Position numbers and translations under genes: made by a program
Notes under the pieces: generated by a model
What the model was told of the DNA's origin: nothing
The model's input: only the letters and a program-made list of their open reading frames with translations
Database searches by the model: none
Part shown: piece by piece, positions 18,483 through 27,308 of the stretch
Numbering within the stretch: the stretch's first letter is position 1
Layout: every line of letters starts with the position of its first letter
Assembly: GCA_028678905.1 (NCBI GenBank)
Contig: JAJRCO010000222.1
Span: 1 to 36,423, forward strand
Origin: Methanomicrobiales archaeon
GTDB lineage: Archaea; Halobacteriota; Methanomicrobia; Methanomicrobiales; JACTUA01
Reading direction: 5' to 3'
Length of the DNA: 36,423 nucleotides

Positions 18483-18904
18483 ACACAGGCACCTTTCAGT
18501 ATTTCCCGCAGATCTATGGCATCCATACCTCCGCGCGATTCCTCTTTTGCGACGGTCACTTCTGTGAATTTTCCCTTATCTACTATTCGCACCAGAAAGA
18601 TATTTTCCGAGACCGGTACGCGATTTTTTGGGGTCAGACGGGTTTCACGGACAACGACACGAAAATCGGCCATCTCCGTAACCGTTTTTTCTATATCCGG
18701 GAGATGGTTTACCGGCTCAAACGACGTTTTATTGTGCGCCACCGACACCAGAGTCTGGCACTTCACCAGATCGACCCCCTTTCTGCTGGTGGTATGGCTC
18801 TCATGGAGAGAGCGGAAACAGCGGAGTACCTCACCAAATGGTTTCTGTAGTTCGAAATCGAGATCGAAAGTGGTGGGAAAACGATGGTAAACAGTGCGCA
18901 TCAA
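18479..18904 (-). CDS. Hypothetical protein, coupled to the DUF2240 gene
   Basis: 141 aa ORF in the S8e - hypothetical - DUF2240 reverse-strand cluster; ATGA overlap with the downstream gene. Confidence 0.65.
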   Translation of the reverse strand: MMRTVYHRFPTTFDLDFELQKPFGEVLRCFRSLHESHTTSRKGVDLVKCQTLVSVAHNKTSFEPVNHLPDIEKTVTEMADFRVVVRETRLTPKNRVPVSENIFLVRIVDKGKFTEVTVAKEESRGGMDAIDLREILKGACV

Positions 18905-18946
18905 TAAGTAGTGAGGAAACGGTACGTGAAAAAGGGATATGCTCTA

Positions 18947-19333
18947 TTATTCTATCAGAATCGCGTTCACCACACCACTCTGACCGGGGCGGTTTACAAT
19001 CTTGGCCTTTCCGAGGTCGGTTTTTATAATTGCACCTTTGGTGAGGATGTTTCGGCGAACATAGTTGGGGTCTGCCCGATTTTCCATCACCGTCTCGATA
19101 GTGGCCCTTCTGGTCACACCAGTCTTCGGATCGGCGACATTCGCAAAATTGGCGCGCAACGCCCGGACTTTCAGGTTTCCCCCAAACGTGCGGATAATCG
19201 AACGATGGGAAGAACCGATGGTGGTATCTGCTGATGCTCTTCCGATTTCAAATGCCTTCTTTCCCCGGGATGGATGATACCGTCCACCGGTCATCCGCCG
19301 TACCGATCTTCCCTGCCAGAGTATAACAATCAC
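18947..19333 (-). CDS. rps8e: 30S ribosomal protein S8e
   Basis: LWQGRSVRRMTGGRYHPSRGKKAFEIGRASADT ... RALRANFANVADPKTGVTRRATIETVMENRADPNYVRRNILTKGAIIKTDLGKAKIVNRPGQSGVVNAILIE. Confidence 0.95.
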   Translation of the reverse strand: MIVILWQGRSVRRMTGGRYHPSRGKKAFEIGRASADTTIGSSHRSIIRTFGGNLKVRALRANFANVADPKTGVTRRATIETVMENRADPNYVRRNILTKGAIIKTDLGKAKIVNRPGQSGVVNAILIE

Positions 19334-19400
19334 CCCAAATATCTTCTTTCAATCCAGAAAGTGCATTATATATTGCCCGTAAGTCTATTTAGGTGTTGCC

Positions 19401-19968
19401 ATGACAGATATCGGGCGGGATCCCTCGATTTCAATCCGCAAGGAACAGGGTGAGGATGTTTCGGGGATCCGCAACCTTCCCCTGGAGACCTTCGAGACTC
19501 CCCTGGAGGCGGAGATCGTGGATGGTATCCGGAATTCCCGCACTGAATACCTGTCCCTGGTTGCTGTCGCAGATAACCAGTTGGTGGGACATGAATTGTT
19601 CAGCTCGGTAACGCTGGAAGGTACCGGAATTGTGGGCATGGGCCTGTGCCCCCGGCAATTGCAGAAGCTACCGGTGGCATGGAATCGGATCCCAGCTCAT
19701 CCAGTGTGGGATCAGGATACTAACCACACGATGCTGTGCTTTCATTGTAGTGCTTGGAGACCCCAGTTATTACTCTCGCTTCGGTTTTGTTTCGGCAAAG
19801 ACTGCGGGCATCCGCTGCTACTGGAATGTACCGGATGATGTGTTTATAATTCGGATTCTCGATGAAGACCGGATGACGGGAAGGGCACGGTACCGGCCGG
19901 AGTTTCAGGATGCAGGCGGTGGAGTAGGCCAGGGAATCACCATCCTATCCGCGCTATCCACCATATAA
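19401..19968 (+). pseudogene. GNAT-family N-acetyltransferase, frameshifted
   Basis: Frame 1 (from 19401) carries the N-terminal half ending EGTGIVGMGL; a second frame (19630..19968) continues with GIGSQLIQCGIRI...FIVVLGDPSYYSRFGFVSAKTAGI, the GNAT C-terminal half. Switch near 19640-19680. Confidence 0.8.
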
Positions 19969-20002
19969 CGCCGGGCTCAACACTAAAAAACAGAGAATTC
20001 TG

Positions 20003-20680
20003 TTATTTCAGGATCGCGTCTACCAGGGGTGCGACACCTTCCCCGGTCTTTAAGTTGGTACGGAACACCTGAATGACCGGGTTGTACCGGTACATGTCAT
20101 CCTCCATCCGCTCCACATCGGCGCCAACCAAGGGGGCGAGGTCGATCTTGTTGATCACTCCGATGCTACATCCGCGGACGATCATGGGGTGTTTGTTCAC
20201 CACGTCGTCCCCTTCTGTCGCGCTCACTACCACGATCCGTTTCTCCGCACCCAAGAGGAAATCGGTGGGGCAGACCATGTTGCCTACGTTTTCAATAAAC
20301 AGCACATCGATCGCATCGAGTGGCAGGTGCTCCAGCCCATGCTCCACCAGGTGTGCATCCAGGTGACATTCCTTGCCGGTATTCACATTGACGGCAGGGA
20401 TTCCAAGCGCGATAATCCGGCGGTAGTCATCGTCACCGTAGACATCTCCTGCGATAGCCCCGGCACGAAGACCTTTCTGGACCAGGAAGGGAATTGCACG
20501 CTCGATAAGCGCGGTCTTGCCCGATCCTATCGCACCCAGGAGATCGAAGGCCCGAACCCCATGCGAGCGGAGCAGATCCGCGTTCGCTTTGGCGATCCGG
20601 TTATTGGTGGCGTAGATGTCTTTCTCCAGCTGGATATCCACGTGGTGCATAGCGAGTACTATGTTGACGTGAATCTCCAT
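20003..20680 (-). CDS. hypB: Hydrogenase/urease nickel incorporation GTPase HypB
   Basis: FDLLGAIGSGKTALIERAI, GDVYGDDDYRRI, NTGKECHLDAHLVEHGL, FIENVGNMVCPTDFLLG, NKIDLAPLVGAD. ATG at 20680 (MEIHVNIVLAMHHVD) preferred over the ORF-track start. Confidence 0.93.
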   Translation of the reverse strand: MEIHVNIVLAMHHVDIQLEKDIYATNNRIAKANADLLRSHGVRAFDLLGAIGSGKTALIERAIPFLVQKGLRAGAIAGDVYGDDDYRRIIALGIPAVNVNTGKECHLDAHLVEHGLEHLPLDAIDVLFIENVGNMVCPTDFLLGAEKRIVVVSATEGDDVVNKHPMIVRGCSIGVINKIDLAPLVGADVERMEDDMYRYNPVIQVFRTNLKTGEGVAPLVDAILK

Positions 20681-20706
20681 ATACGTATAACCCCAATTAG
20701 TATCAG

Positions 20707-20979
20707 ATGAAAGGCGAGAGAGTCCTTTATCCCGGTTATTTCGATCTAGCCCTGGGGAGGAGCGAGGGAAGGCGCGTACCCAAGTCCGCTGCGGTCCCGG
20801 ATCCCAAGCTGGCCGATTTGGAACGGGCGGCAAAGAAGCTGGGATTGAGCTATCGGACCGAAGCCAAACCCCATCCGGCCCAATGGATAAAGCGGGAGGG
20901 GCGGCTGGTGGTCACCTGGGAAGAAAGCAAGGAAGATCTCCTGAAGAAGATGGCAAAGAAAATGGGGAGAAAGCGATGA
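20707..20979 (+). CDS. srp19: Signal recognition particle subunit SRP19
   Basis: VLYPGYFDLALGRSEGRRVPKSAAVPDPKLADLERAAKKLGLSYRTEAKPHPAQWIKREGRLVV. Confidence 0.93.
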   Translation: MKGERVLYPGYFDLALGRSEGRRVPKSAAVPDPKLADLERAAKKLGLSYRTEAKPHPAQWIKREGRLVVTWEESKEDLLKKMAKKMGRKR

Positions 20980-21635
20980 AAGGACAGTACGATCTCCATA
21001 CCCACACTCTGCTCTCCGATGGAGAAATGCTTCCCATAGAACTGATCCGACGAGCGGCCGTTACGGGATATACCATAGTGGCGATCTCAGACCATGCCGA
21101 TTCGACCAATCTCTCCGAGATCATCATCGCGGTGCGCAGGCTGGAAGAATCTGCCACCGAGTACGGGGTGAGGCTCCTTTGTGGCGTGGAGCTGACCCAT
21201 GTTCCTCCCTCTCGCATCGCTCTCATGGCCCGAAGGGCAAAACAAGAGGGGGCCGACCTGGTGGTGGTGCATGGAGAGACGGTGGTGGAACCGGTTGCCG
21301 AAGGCACCAACAGAGCTGCCTGCACGTGTCCTGACGTGGATATTCTTGCTCATCCTGGCCTGATCACCCCGGAAGATTTACAGGCTGCGGCTACGCATCA
21401 GGTGGCACTGGAGATCACCTCCCGGGCAGGTCACAATCGAACGAATGGTCATGTTGCGAAACTGGGGATAGAGGCCGGATGCATTCTGGTCATCAACTCA
21501 GATGCCCATGCTCCAGGAGACCTGCTGGATGAAAGAGGCCGGATGGTTGTTGCGCGTGGTGCAGGACTGAGCAAGGAAGAGGCGGAGAAGTCGTTATCTT
21601 TAAATATTCATCGCTGGTTGTCGAAAAGAGGCTGA
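20976..21635 (+). CDS. PHP-domain phosphoesterase (histidinol-phosphatase-like)
   Basis: ATG at 20976: MKGQYDLHTHTLLSDGEMLPIELIRRAAVTGYTIVAISDHADSTN ... VVVHGETVVEPVAEGTN ... DILAHPGLI ... NSDAHAPGDL. Confidence 0.88.
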   Translation: MKGQYDLHTHTLLSDGEMLPIELIRRAAVTGYTIVAISDHADSTNLSEIIIAVRRLEESATEYGVRLLCGVELTHVPPSRIALMARRAKQEGADLVVVHGETVVEPVAEGTNRAACTCPDVDILAHPGLITPEDLQAAATHQVALEITSRAGHNRTNGHVAKLGIEAGCILVINSDAHAPGDLLDERGRMVVARGAGLSKEEAEKSLSLNIHRWLSKRG

Positions 21636-21663
21636 TAATACTCATATTTATAGATTAACACAA

Positions 21664-21695
21664 TCTTTATATAGTAAGATATTATATATATATAG
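21664..21695 (+). promoter_or_regulatory. Tandem TATA-like elements upstream of gar1-tfb
   Basis: TCTTTATATAGTAAGATATTATATATATATAG, two overlapping candidate TATA boxes about 35-65 nt upstream of the gar1 start. Confidence 0.5.
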
Positions 21696-21728
21696 ATTAC
21701 CTTACATAAGGCAATTCTCACCGGGGAC

Positions 21729-22067
21729 GTGCAGTTGAGGCTCGCGGGTAGTGTGTTTCGTACTATTGGTCAGCGACTGATAGTGGCACGATGCGATCCC
21801 GGGCAGCTGCCCCGTCTCTACAGTGATGTGGTTACCGAAGAATCGCGCCCGCTGGGAAAACTGGTAGACATCTTCGGTAATATCGAAGCCCCCTATGCCG
21901 TCATCGTCTGCTACGGACAGTGTGCGGTAGTTCCAGGGGAGAGACTATTCACCCGATATGAGGTACGAAGGGATGCAAGAGATAGAAAAGGTAAAATTGC
22001 TGCAGTCAGAGCGAGAGGCACTCAAAAAGCGCGCTCTCCAGGTCAAGGAAGCAGAAAGAAAGAGTGA
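21729..22067 (+). CDS. gar1: H/ACA RNP protein Gar1
   Basis: GTG start; [63 protein letters not shown] with basic C-terminal tail; located immediately upstream of tfb. Confidence 0.85.
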   Translation: MQLRLAGSVFRTIGQRLIVARCDPGQLPRLYSDVVTEESRPLGKLVDIFGNIEAPYAVIVCYGQCAVVPGERLFTRYEVRRDARDRKGKIAAVRARGTQKARSPGQGSRKKE

Positions 22068-22980
22068 AGAATACCGAGAGACCGTCTGTCCGGAATGTGG
22101 GAGCCGGCAGCTGGTGCATGACTATGAGCGTGCGGAGCTGGTCTGCCAGAATTGCGGGCTGGTGATTGACGAGGATTTCATCGACCGTGGCCCGGAGTGG
22201 CGGGCATTCGATCACGATCAGCGGATCAAGAGGTCTCGGGTGGGGGCGCCGATGACGTTTACCATCCACGACAAGGGTCTCTCTACGATGATTGACTGGA
22301 GAAACCGGGATTCCTACGGGAGAGCGATCTCCAGCAAGAACAGGGCCCAGTTGTACAGGCTGCGGAAGTGGCAGCGGCGCATTCGAGTAAGCAACGCCAC
22401 AGAGAGGAACCTGGCATTTGCCCTTTCCGAGCTCGACCGTATGGCCTCAGCCCTCGGGCTGCCCCGTAACGTCCGTGAGACCGCCGCAGTCGTCTATCGG
22501 GATGCCGTGGACAAGAACCTGATCCGGGGGAGAAGTATTGAGGGCGTTGCCGCCGCGGCCCTCTATGCGGCTTGCCGGCAGTGTAACGTTCCCCGCACCC
22601 TGGACGAGATCGCAGAGGTGTCCCGGGTCTCCCGCAAAGAGATCGGTCGTACCTACCGCTTCATTTCCCGTGAACTGGGCCTACGGCTCCTGCCCACCTC
22701 GCCCATCGACTATGTCCCGCGCTTCTGCTCCGGGCTGAACCTGAAGGGAGAGGTGCAAAGCCGTGCGGTGGAGATCCTCCGCCAGGCCGGGGAACGTGAG
22801 CTTACGAGCGGCCGGGGCCCGACCGGGGTCGCCGCCGCCGCGATCTACATCTCCTCCATCCTCTCCGGAGAACGGCGCACTCAGCGCGAGGTGGCCGAGG
22901 TGGCCGGGGTCACAGAAGTCACCATCAGGAACCGGTACAAGGAATTGGCGGAAAAGCTGGATATAGAGATCATTCTCTAG
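21973..22980 (+). CDS. tfb: Transcription initiation factor IIB (TFB)
   Basis: Zn ribbon [42 protein letters not shown] plus two cyclin-fold repeats. ATG at 21973 ([20 protein letters not shown]) preferred. Confidence 0.95.
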   Translation: MQEIEKVKLLQSEREALKKRALQVKEAERKSEEYRETVCPECGSRQLVHDYERAELVCQNCGLVIDEDFIDRGPEWRAFDHDQRIKRSRVGAPMTFTIHDKGLSTMIDWRNRDSYGRAISSKNRAQLYRLRKWQRRIRVSNATERNLAFALSELDRMASALGLPRNVRETAAVVYRDAVDKNLIRGRSIEGVAAAALYAACRQCNVPRTLDEIAEVSRVSRKEIGRTYRFISRELGLRLLPTSPIDYVPRFCSGLNLKGEVQSRAVEILRQAGERELTSGRGPTGVAAAAIYISSILSGERRTQREVAEVAGVTEVTIRNRYKELAEKLDIEIIL

Positions 22981-23059
22981 ATCTATTTTCTGCTGTCGGT
23001 AGTCGGAACGCAATTTTTCGCAGGTTTCATAAGCTATTCCGTTACTGTATAATGGGTAC

Positions 23060-23131
23060 GGGCGGGTAGATCAGGGGTAGATCGCATCGTTCGCAACGAT
23101 GAGGCCGCGGGTTCGAATCCCGCCTCGTCCA
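23060..23131 (+). tRNA. tRNA-Ala (anticodon CGC)
   Basis: Acceptor GGGCGGG/CTCGTCC (two G-U pairs), D-arm GATC-AGGGGTA-GATC, anticodon arm CATCG-TTCGCAA-CGATG, T-arm GCGGG-TTCGAAT-CCCGC, discriminator A. Confidence 0.92.
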
Positions 23132-23274
23132 TGCAAAGTATCTTTCTTTTCTGTTCTCTATTCGGTATGTCCCGTCATGGTCCCTATCGGGGGACAGTCA
23201 TCATTCCTGCGGATAGGGGATACCAGCGATCCACACCACATCTTTATCTTGATTGTGCGCAGTATGCCGCACAT

Positions 23275-23445
23275 ATGCCTGTTAAGATGCATCACACGGC
23301 AGAGGGATGGTATTACCAATGGGGTGAACATGGGAAGAAGTATTTCTTTAATCCCGACGATCCTGAATCGAAAACCCGTGCGAAGGAGAATGCGGCTCGT
23401 CAGGGTCGGGCGGCGTTTGCACATGGATATCGCGGAAAAAAATAA
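23275..23445 (+). CDS. Small hypothetical protein (56 aa)
   Basis: MPVKMHHTAEGWYYQWGEHGKKYFFNPDDPESKTRAKENAARQGRAAFAHGYRGKK; coherent domain-like composition (WG.HGKKYFF...A..QGRAAFAHGY). The longer ORF start at 23131 lies in tRNA-Ala and is unlikely. Confidence 0.6.
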   Translation: MPVKMHHTAEGWYYQWGEHGKKYFFNPDDPESKTRAKENAARQGRAAFAHGYRGKK

Positions 23446-23601
23446 GGATCGACTGCGTTAATCATTCATCATCCCTTTTTCAGATCGACAGGAGTTGGTT
23501 TAGGTATAGGCTGGATGCCGCAGAATTACTTCCTGACCGCACGGTCTCTCGACCCTGTCCCGTTATTCTTGATGACTGAAGGTTTTTGTGCTGATGTCCT
23601 C

Positions 23602-24468
23602 TTACTTCCACCGGTGCTGATAGCCGCGGACGGGTAGCGGCGCTCCATCCAGAAGCACCTTCCGATCTGCGATCACGTCACCGATATGATAGGCATCCAG
23701 TCCGGCAAGGGGAAGAGACGAATGGGGGATGGTGAACAGCAGTTCGTAATCCCCTCCACCGAACAATGCGAGTTCGCAGGCCTCATCTGCGGGCAGTTCG
23801 GGGATGAGGGAAAGCTGATCGGCGTGGATCTCGTACCCAACGTCATTCACCCGTGCGAGATCATGCAGGGAAAGAGCGAGCCCATCGCTGATATCCATCA
23901 TAGATGTTACGCCGGATTCGCCGAGTACCCTGCCCTCTTTGATGCGAGGGTGGGGTTCGAACAGGGAGCGTTCGTACTGCCAGTGTCCCTGGAGGGCAGC
24001 CTGCGCCCGGCCCAGGATGCCTGTTACGCAGATCGCGTCTCCCACCCGTGCACCAGTCCGCCGGACGATGCGATCCTTCTCTACCATGCCGATCCCAGTA
24101 GAGACCAGGGTCAATTCCTGGTGAGAGTCGATATCCCCTCCACCCAGGATGGTTTCGTGTTCTCTGCAGCAGGCAACCGCGCCCTCCATGAGGGGGTACA
24201 GGCGCTCCGGACGGTCCAGGCCCACCGCGACCAGGATGAGCAGGGGACGGGCACCCATGGCCGCGACATCGGAAAGGCTGGCCGCCACTGCCATCCATCC
24301 CCGCTGCCAGTCCGTCATCCGGGATGGAAAATCGGTCTGTTCATGGAGCATGTCCGTGGTGGCGACCAGATATTTGTCCTCTAAGGGGATGATCGCACAA
24401 TCGTTTGCGATGGTCTCTGCTCCCACTAGCGAGATCAGGGAGGCAATCAGAGTCCGCTCATCGACCAC
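23602..24468 (-). CDS. thiL: Thiamine-monophosphate kinase
   Basis: DCAIIPLEDKYLVATTDMLHEQTDFP, SLSDVAAMGARPLLILVAVGL, ILGGGDIDSHQELTLVSTGIG, MMDISDGLALSLHDLAR, FGGGDYELLFTIP. GTG start at 24468. Confidence 0.92.
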   Translation of the reverse strand: MVDERTLIASLISLVGAETIANDCAIIPLEDKYLVATTDMLHEQTDFPSRMTDWQRGWMAVAASLSDVAAMGARPLLILVAVGLDRPERLYPLMEGAVACCREHETILGGGDIDSHQELTLVSTGIGMVEKDRIVRRTGARVGDAICVTGILGRAQAALQGHWQYERSLFEPHPRIKEGRVLGESGVTSMMDISDGLALSLHDLARVNDVGYEIHADQLSLIPELPADEACELALFGGGDYELLFTIPHSSLPLAGLDAYHIGDVIADRKVLLDGAPLPVRGYQHRWK

Positions 24469-26407
24469 GGTGCACCTCCTTCTCCCGCTCGAACCGGTAC
24501 TCCCTGAATATGGATTCCAGCATTTCCGTCCTCTTTCTGCGTTCCCGTGCTTCCTGTTCTCTCTCCCACTCTTTGAATGCTTCCTCAAACCGGTTCCGGT
24601 CTATGGTACCGCTCTTCCCCCGCACCTGAACTTTTACCTGATCTACAAACAGGAGGGGTAGATGGAATTCGGTGGAGGCTTTCATCAGCTGGGGATCGAC
24701 CTGCGCACGGAATGCACCCACCACCAGGGCTCGAACGCCTGTATCGGCGAGCTCTTTGATCACTGATCGCCCCCACCCGTCTGTCCGGGCTACAAAGAGC
24801 ACATCCTCAGGGTTGATTCCCATCTCGGCACTGAGCTGATGGACCGCATCGCGGGTGAGGCCACCCAGGACCTTGAACGGCAGGACATCCTCCTTCTCTT
24901 CCAGAGCCGCGTACTGCCGCATTTTCTCCAGCCGTTTCCGCAGGTTACGGCCGTATCGCTGTTCCTTCCGCAGCTGGTGTTTGAGGCCCTGGATGAGATG
25001 GTCCCGGCGAACGATTTCGGTATCCCGCCTCATGTGCTGGTCCTGGGTGGAACGCTCCCGATGGAGTCGTTTTTGGAGCCGGGTGATCTCTCGCTCTTTC
25101 TCCTTCTGGTCAGCCTGCAGCTCGGTGACGAATTCTTTCAGCCGCTTCACCTGCCCCTCCAGGCCAGTCACCCGCTCATCCCGCTTCCCATCTGCTGCGG
25201 GAACCAGAACCTCCCGGGATTCTTCCGGTTTCGCTGGTTCCTTCACACCCAGGATCTGTTCCAGAGACTGTCCCCTGATGATTCCTGCCCGGACCTCGTC
25301 TAGGTCGTAACCTGATGGGACACGTTTCATGATATTCTGGAGCTTATTGCGGTACTGGCGCAGCGCATCCAGTGCGGCGGCAAGTGCATCCCTCTCGTGC
25401 ACATTGGCGTAGCGGGAGCCGGCGGTGAGTTCCTGCTTTTCCTCCACAGTGCGGTCCTGGTGAGGGGTGTATCCGATCGCCTGGAAAGCCCGCCGTATCT
25501 TTTCTACTGTGTAGGGCATCTGCTGCACATCTGAGGCGATCACCAGCGGCTTTCCCAGGTGGTAAAGCGTCTCGATCGTCTCTGCCATGGAGGTCTGGCG
25601 GGAACTCTCCGTCCGCACCAGATTCCCCTCCAGGTCGATCGCCGCGATCGCGGTGGTGGTGCCCGGATCAATACCCACAATGAGGTACCGGGGCCGTTCC
25701 TGGAGTGGGCGGAACCGGATCCGGTCCAGGCGGCGGCAGGCCACCCGGACCTGCACGTCTGCCCCGCGATAATTGGGAATGGGAATCATTCCCCGGGGGG
25801 CATTCACCTGGAAGGAGACCCGGCTCGCCCCGCCGAACGCACGCGATTCTTTCTTATCGAAGGCGAGCCCGGCACCGATCAGCTGATCCTCGATCTCCCG
25901 TGCTTTCTGCAGGACGGCTCCGTGGATCTTCCGCACGTAGCGGTTCTGGCTCCATCCGCCTTTGCCGATCGAGCGATGGCGGCTTACTGCCACCTCACAG
26001 CTGTTCTCGAATGCGACCACTTCTGCCCCCCCACCCAGACAGGCCACCCGGGCGATGGTCCGGGCTTCGGCGTAGGGATCGAAACGGTTGAAGCTGATGT
26101 TGTACCGGGCGGCCACTTTCCCGAGCGTTTCTTTCTTTTCTCCTCCGGTCACCTGGATCAGGCGGGTGTGAGGAGGAAACTGCTGTAGGATCAGGCACAG
26201 TTCGTGCTGGTCCGGAGCCAGCTCCTGGATGCTGTCCACCGCGAGGATCTCCGGCTCCTCCTGTGCGAGCATGCGGAGCAGGCGGTAGTGGCTCACCTCT
26301 GTTTCCCGGGTGATCTCCCCGTTTTCGCAGACCACCAGCGCATACATGGGCCTGCGGGTTCGGGAGCGGACCGAACCGGTGATGATATCGATGCCAAAGA
26401 CCTTCAT
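24458..26407 (-). CDS. DUF460 domain protein (predicted RNase H-fold, coiled-coil)
   Basis: 649 aa; VFGIDIITGSVRSRTRRPMYALVV, YLIVGIDPGTTTAIAAIDLEGNLV, RDALAAALDALRQYRNK, long charged coiled-coil. Confidence 0.82.
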   Translation of the reverse strand: MKVFGIDIITGSVRSRTRRPMYALVVCENGEITRETEVSHYRLLRMLAQEEPEILAVDSIQELAPDQHELCLILQQFPPHTRLIQVTGGEKKETLGKVAARYNISFNRFDPYAEARTIARVACLGGGAEVVAFENSCEVAVSRHRSIGKGGWSQNRYVRKIHGAVLQKAREIEDQLIGAGLAFDKKESRAFGGASRVSFQVNAPRGMIPIPNYRGADVQVRVACRRLDRIRFRPLQERPRYLIVGIDPGTTTAIAAIDLEGNLVRTESSRQTSMAETIETLYHLGKPLVIASDVQQMPYTVEKIRRAFQAIGYTPHQDRTVEEKQELTAGSRYANVHERDALAAALDALRQYRNKLQNIMKRVPSGYDLDEVRAGIIRGQSLEQILGVKEPAKPEESREVLVPAADGKRDERVTGLEGQVKRLKEFVTELQADQKEKEREITRLQKRLHRERSTQDQHMRRDTEIVRRDHLIQGLKHQLRKEQRYGRNLRKRLEKMRQYAALEEKEDVLPFKVLGGLTRDAVHQLSAEMGINPEDVLFVARTDGWGRSVIKELADTGVRALVVGAFRAQVDPQLMKASTEFHLPLLFVDQVKVQVRGKSGTIDRNRFEEAFKEWEREQEARERRKRTEMLESIFREYRFEREKEVHRGR

Positions 26408-27267
26408 CCGGCCATACTCTCCAGGACGTTCTCAAGGGAGCGGACGATATTATACTTTCTCTGGAAATAGGAGAGGATATTCTGCACGTCCCTGCGCAGG
26501 AGAGCTCCCGCATTGGGATGGGTGGTCTCCACCCACTGAGGCCAGTCGATCAGGTAGCAGGTCCCTTCATCCATCATCACATTAAACTCACTGAGATCGG
26601 CATGAATGATTCCCAGGTCATATGATGCACGCACATTCTCCAGAATCTCCTCCAGGGTATGCTCCGGATCGGAGAGGCGGGCATGGTTCAACAGAACACC
26701 TTCGATCAGAGACATCGCCACCACATGACGGTTTCGGTCGATGGGGAGTGGAACGCTGACTCGGGGATGGAGGGTTTTCAGAGCCAGGAATTCCCGTTCG
26801 GCGGACAGGACCGAGGCAAAGAGGCGCGGAATGTGCCCCCCGTCAGGGAGATAACCCCGGCTGATGCGGGCAGACTGGAAGGAGCGCTGCCCAATCCGGT
26901 GGAACTTCAGCACCAGCCGGGTGAGACCCAGGGCCTCGTACACCACCGATTCCTTTCCTACCCCAATGAGACTTCCCAGGGCGCTGATGGTGTCTCGTTC
27001 GGAGAGTGTGCGGAGGGCTAGCGTATCCATGCCGGCAAACACGAGGGCATAGCCCTCATAGGGCACCTTACGGAACCGCACCATATCCCCCGCCATCAGC
27101 CGACCCAGCCGGTACGCGAGCTCGCTGTCAGAGAACCGCGTCGACGATTTCAGGAGATCGAGGGGAACCCAGGCATAGCGTTTCATCAGGTGCTCAAGGG
27201 TGAGCAGGATGCGGAGCTCGTAGGGATGAAGAGACTTAATCTGGTCTGCGGAAATGGGCATGGCCAT
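26404..27267 (-). CDS. rio2: RIO2-type serine/threonine protein kinase
   Basis: N-terminal winged helix, ALGSLIGVGKESVVYEAL, LKFHRIGQRSFQ, LGIIHADLSEFNVMMDEGTCYLIDWPQWVETTHPNA. Confidence 0.93.
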   Translation of the reverse strand: MAMPISADQIKSLHPYELRILLTLEHLMKRYAWVPLDLLKSSTRFSDSELAYRLGRLMAGDMVRFRKVPYEGYALVFAGMDTLALRTLSERDTISALGSLIGVGKESVVYEALGLTRLVLKFHRIGQRSFQSARISRGYLPDGGHIPRLFASVLSAEREFLALKTLHPRVSVPLPIDRNRHVVAMSLIEGVLLNHARLSDPEHTLEEILENVRASYDLGIIHADLSEFNVMMDEGTCYLIDWPQWVETTHPNAGALLRRDVQNILSYFQRKYNIVRSLENVLESMAG

Positions 27268-27308
27268 TCTTATTTTATGCCAGGCAGGATAAAAGTGTGA
27301 TCTGACGA

